Shown here: positions 4,999 through 6,576 of the stretch, one piece after another
Layout: each line of letters begins with the position of its first letter
Numbering within the stretch: the stretch's first letter is position 1
NCBI GenBank assembly: GCA_024709705.1
Contig: JANJWE010000334.1
Location: 1-6,576 of the forward strand
DNA length: 6,576 nucleotides
Direction: 5' to 3'
DNA from: Flavobacterium sp.
GTDB lineage: Bacteria; Bacteroidota; Bacteroidia; Flavobacteriales; Flavobacteriaceae
Made by a program: the position numbers and the translations under genes
The notes under the pieces: generated by a model
What the model was told of the DNA's origin: nothing
What the model saw: the letters and a program-made list of their open reading frames with translations, nothing else
Databases searched by the model: none

Positions 4999-6546
4999 TT
5001 AAGATTCGGCTATTCCCCTCCATTTTCGAATGGATTTCGATAAAATGAACATAAAAATTAATGACAAAATAAGATTAATTCCCAAGAAGTTACCAATAAA
5101 AGATTCTAAAAATTCAATCTCCGGAAAATGCGTGGCATTCCTCATTTCGTAAGACACATTATAATAATTCTGCGTTAACTTCATAATTTCAATGATTAAA
5201 TAATACACCAGAATAGGTAAGAATTGAAAATGCCAAATTCCTAAATTCAAACTAATTGTAGATATTCTTTTGGTTTTTTTGTTTCTAAGAATTGCAAAAT
5301 AATACAGTAGAAATAGTAAAATAATTCCTGCCATACTACTCAATCGGGTAATTTGTTCCAATCGTAATGAAAATAGGGCTCCTAGTAAAATACCTAAAGA
5401 AATGGTGGTAAGTAGACTTATAAGCCAGCTTCTACCCGATGTAACCCTAAATGAGAAAAAAAGAAATGAAAATCCAAAAACGATGTGAAAAAATAGTGTA
5501 AGGTATTGAAAATCAATTGTCGGACTTGTCCATGCCCTTGAAATGGTATCATAGGCATCTTCCATATGTTTTGAGTTTACATAGTATTTGTAGTAATAAT
5601 TTTTTACACCATTTTTTACTTTAAAATCAAAGGATTTGGGGTCATACTCGGTATGGGATGAAGTGGATTCTACTACTGCTTCCATTGCAGTTGAATCGGC
5701 AATAACTTCTTCGTCATAATAGTCTTCAATGTAATAATCTTCAGCACTAATTCGTTTTCCAATTTTATAATAATTGGTAAATTCTGGAAAATCATATACT
5801 TTTTGAAACCATTCATCACTAGAAATATTTGACTCTAAATTATGACTATCCAAAATTTTAAAGAATTGATTCATAATCTGTTTGATTGAATCTTTTTGAT
5901 TGGCAATCATCCATTTTTTTACCTTAACTATGCTAAGAGAATCCAATTTGTCATCTTGTATAGAAAAACTTGTGTATCCTTTATTGATTAAGGATTCTAA
6001 GGCATATTTTCGGTTCTCAAAGTCAAAAGAATCTCTTCGTACCTGCTTCCATTTTCCTTCTCCATCTTGTATCGTAATGTAATACCCTTCTTGAAAAGAA
6101 CCATCAAGGAAAATACTGGCTTGGGTAATTATTTCACATCGAGATTTAAATTCAGATTCTGTAAAATAATCTCGTGCTCTTTTTTCCTGAGCAAAAAAGT
6201 AAGTTGGGATATAGGAAAGATTTAAAGTACATATAACCAAAATAAATAACCATTCTTTGAAAATAGAAACTCCACTTTTAGGATAAAATGATTTGAAGGC
6301 ATTATTTTTAAAATACATTAAAGCCCAACTTATGAATACCAAAATACTCAATAGAATACTAAAAATAATTACTACAGACTCTTGATAGTTGTAGTTGTCA
6401 CGATTAAAATCTAAGGCTCCGTCTTGATATCCAAGACCAAAAAAAATCAGATTAAAAAAGAGTAGAATAAATAGAAAAGGAAAAATTTTAGTATTCCAAG
6501 CTAAAGGATGTTTTAATAGCAAATATGAATTTATTTTTTGGAACAT
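4999..6546 (-). CDS. Polytopic membrane protein of unknown function with large extracytoplasmic domain
   Basis: I do not recognise a named family. The 515-residue product has about eight hydrophobic segments: roughly 21-39, 57-78, 96-118, 347-367, 374-394, 404-421, 436-456 and 482-503. Positive charges (KNNAFKSFYPK at 80-90, RNKKTKR at 421-427, KSIRKWR at the C-terminus) place both ends in the cytoplasm. Residues about 119-346 are then outside: a 228-residue domain with a Tyr- and acid-rich patch near 269-302 (EDYYIEDYYDEE) and no motif I know. From memory, proteins opening like MFQKINSYLLLKHPLAWNTK sit beside ABC-transporter genes in flavobacteria; that would suggest a transport-associated partner, but it is inference. 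The ATG at 6546 leaves 30 bases to the window edge, so an upstream operon partner is possible. The downstream phosphatase gene begins 11 bases after the stop. It is a real gene by length and consistent topology. Confidence 0.85.
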   Translation of the reverse strand: MFQKINSYLLLKHPLAWNTKIFPFLFILLFFNLIFFGLGYQDGALDFNRDNYNYQESVVIIFSILLSILVFISWALMYFKNNAFKSFYPKSGVSIFKEWLFILVICTLNLSYIPTYFFAQEKRARDYFTESEFKSRCEIITQASIFLDGSFQEGYYITIQDGEGKWKQVRRDSFDFENRKYALESLINKGYTSFSIQDDKLDSLSIVKVKKWMIANQKDSIKQIMNQFFKILDSHNLESNISSDEWFQKVYDFPEFTNYYKIGKRISAEDYYIEDYYDEEVIADSTAMEAVVESTSSHTEYDPKSFDFKVKNGVKNYYYKYYVNSKHMEDAYDTISRAWTSPTIDFQYLTLFFHIVFGFSFLFFSFRVTSGRSWLISLLTTISLGILLGALFSLRLEQITRLSSMAGIILLFLLYYFAILRNKKTKRISTISLNLGIWHFQFLPILVYYLIIEIMKLTQNYYNVSYEMRNATHFPEIEFLESFIGNFLGINLILSLIFMFILSKSIRKWRGIAES

Positions 6547-6576
6547 GGTTTGGGTATTAGGTTATAAAAAATCTTC

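Noticed and set aside
4988..5023. ATG at 5023 as start of the histidine phosphatase
   Set aside because: It places a hydrophilic extension ahead of the signal peptide and overlaps the upstream coding region; the ATG at 4987 is more natural.
6547..6576. End of an upstream minus-strand gene (GAA GAT TTT TTA TAA, 6576-6562)
   Set aside because: A stop codon in 30 AT-rich bases is expected by chance; only the sequence beyond the window can show whether a gene ends here.
1..6576. CRISPR array, tRNA, rRNA, tmRNA, transposase or phage/defence system
   Set aside because: No spaced direct repeats of CRISPR type, no cloverleaf, and no integrase, transposase, nuclease or helicase motifs were seen on either strand.

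Overview
The window looks like a chromosomal segment of a Bacteroidota, most likely a Flavobacterium or close relative. The DNA is AT-rich. Genes lack obvious Shine-Dalgarno sequences, and several have Bacteroidota-type -7 elements (TAnnTTTG) just upstream. The OmpW-like, PCMT and SmpB proteins closely resemble flavobacterial versions as I remember them; no database search was run.

Layout, left to right: (1) 1-457, minus strand, the N-terminal half of a Gfo/Idh/MocA oxidoreductase cut by the window edge. (2) 458-837, a 380-base divergent intergenic region, structurally the most unusual part. It holds a long imperfect palindrome (about 551-692) flanked by two arrays of 7-base repeats (504-538 and 704-782). 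Each array abuts the -33 element of a predicted outward-facing promoter. (3) 838-1479, plus, protein-L-isoaspartate O-methyltransferase (GTG start), convergent with (4) 1535-1987, minus, smpB. (5) 2127-2813, plus, an OmpW-family outer membrane protein, divergent from smpB and ended by a strong hairpin terminator. (6) 2945-4459, plus, a lipoprotein subtilisin-like (S8) protease in which the usual oxyanion-hole Asn appears to be Gly. (7) A bidirectional terminator at 4474-4506. (8) 4505-4987 and 4999-6546, minus, an apparent two-gene transcription unit: an exported histidine phosphatase downstream of an unrecognised 8-helix membrane protein with a large extracytoplasmic domain.

Functionally the window is a row of small independent units rather than one pathway. 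PCMT (repair of damaged Asp/Asn residues) and SmpB (ribosome rescue by trans-translation) are protein-quality housekeeping genes. OmpW, the S8 lipoprotein, the exported phosphatase and the membrane protein all belong to the cell envelope. I see no CRISPR array, tRNA, rRNA, transposase, phage gene or recognisable defence system. The best candidates for something undescribed are the palindrome/heptad-repeat intergenic region, the atypical S8 protease and the unknown membrane protein.
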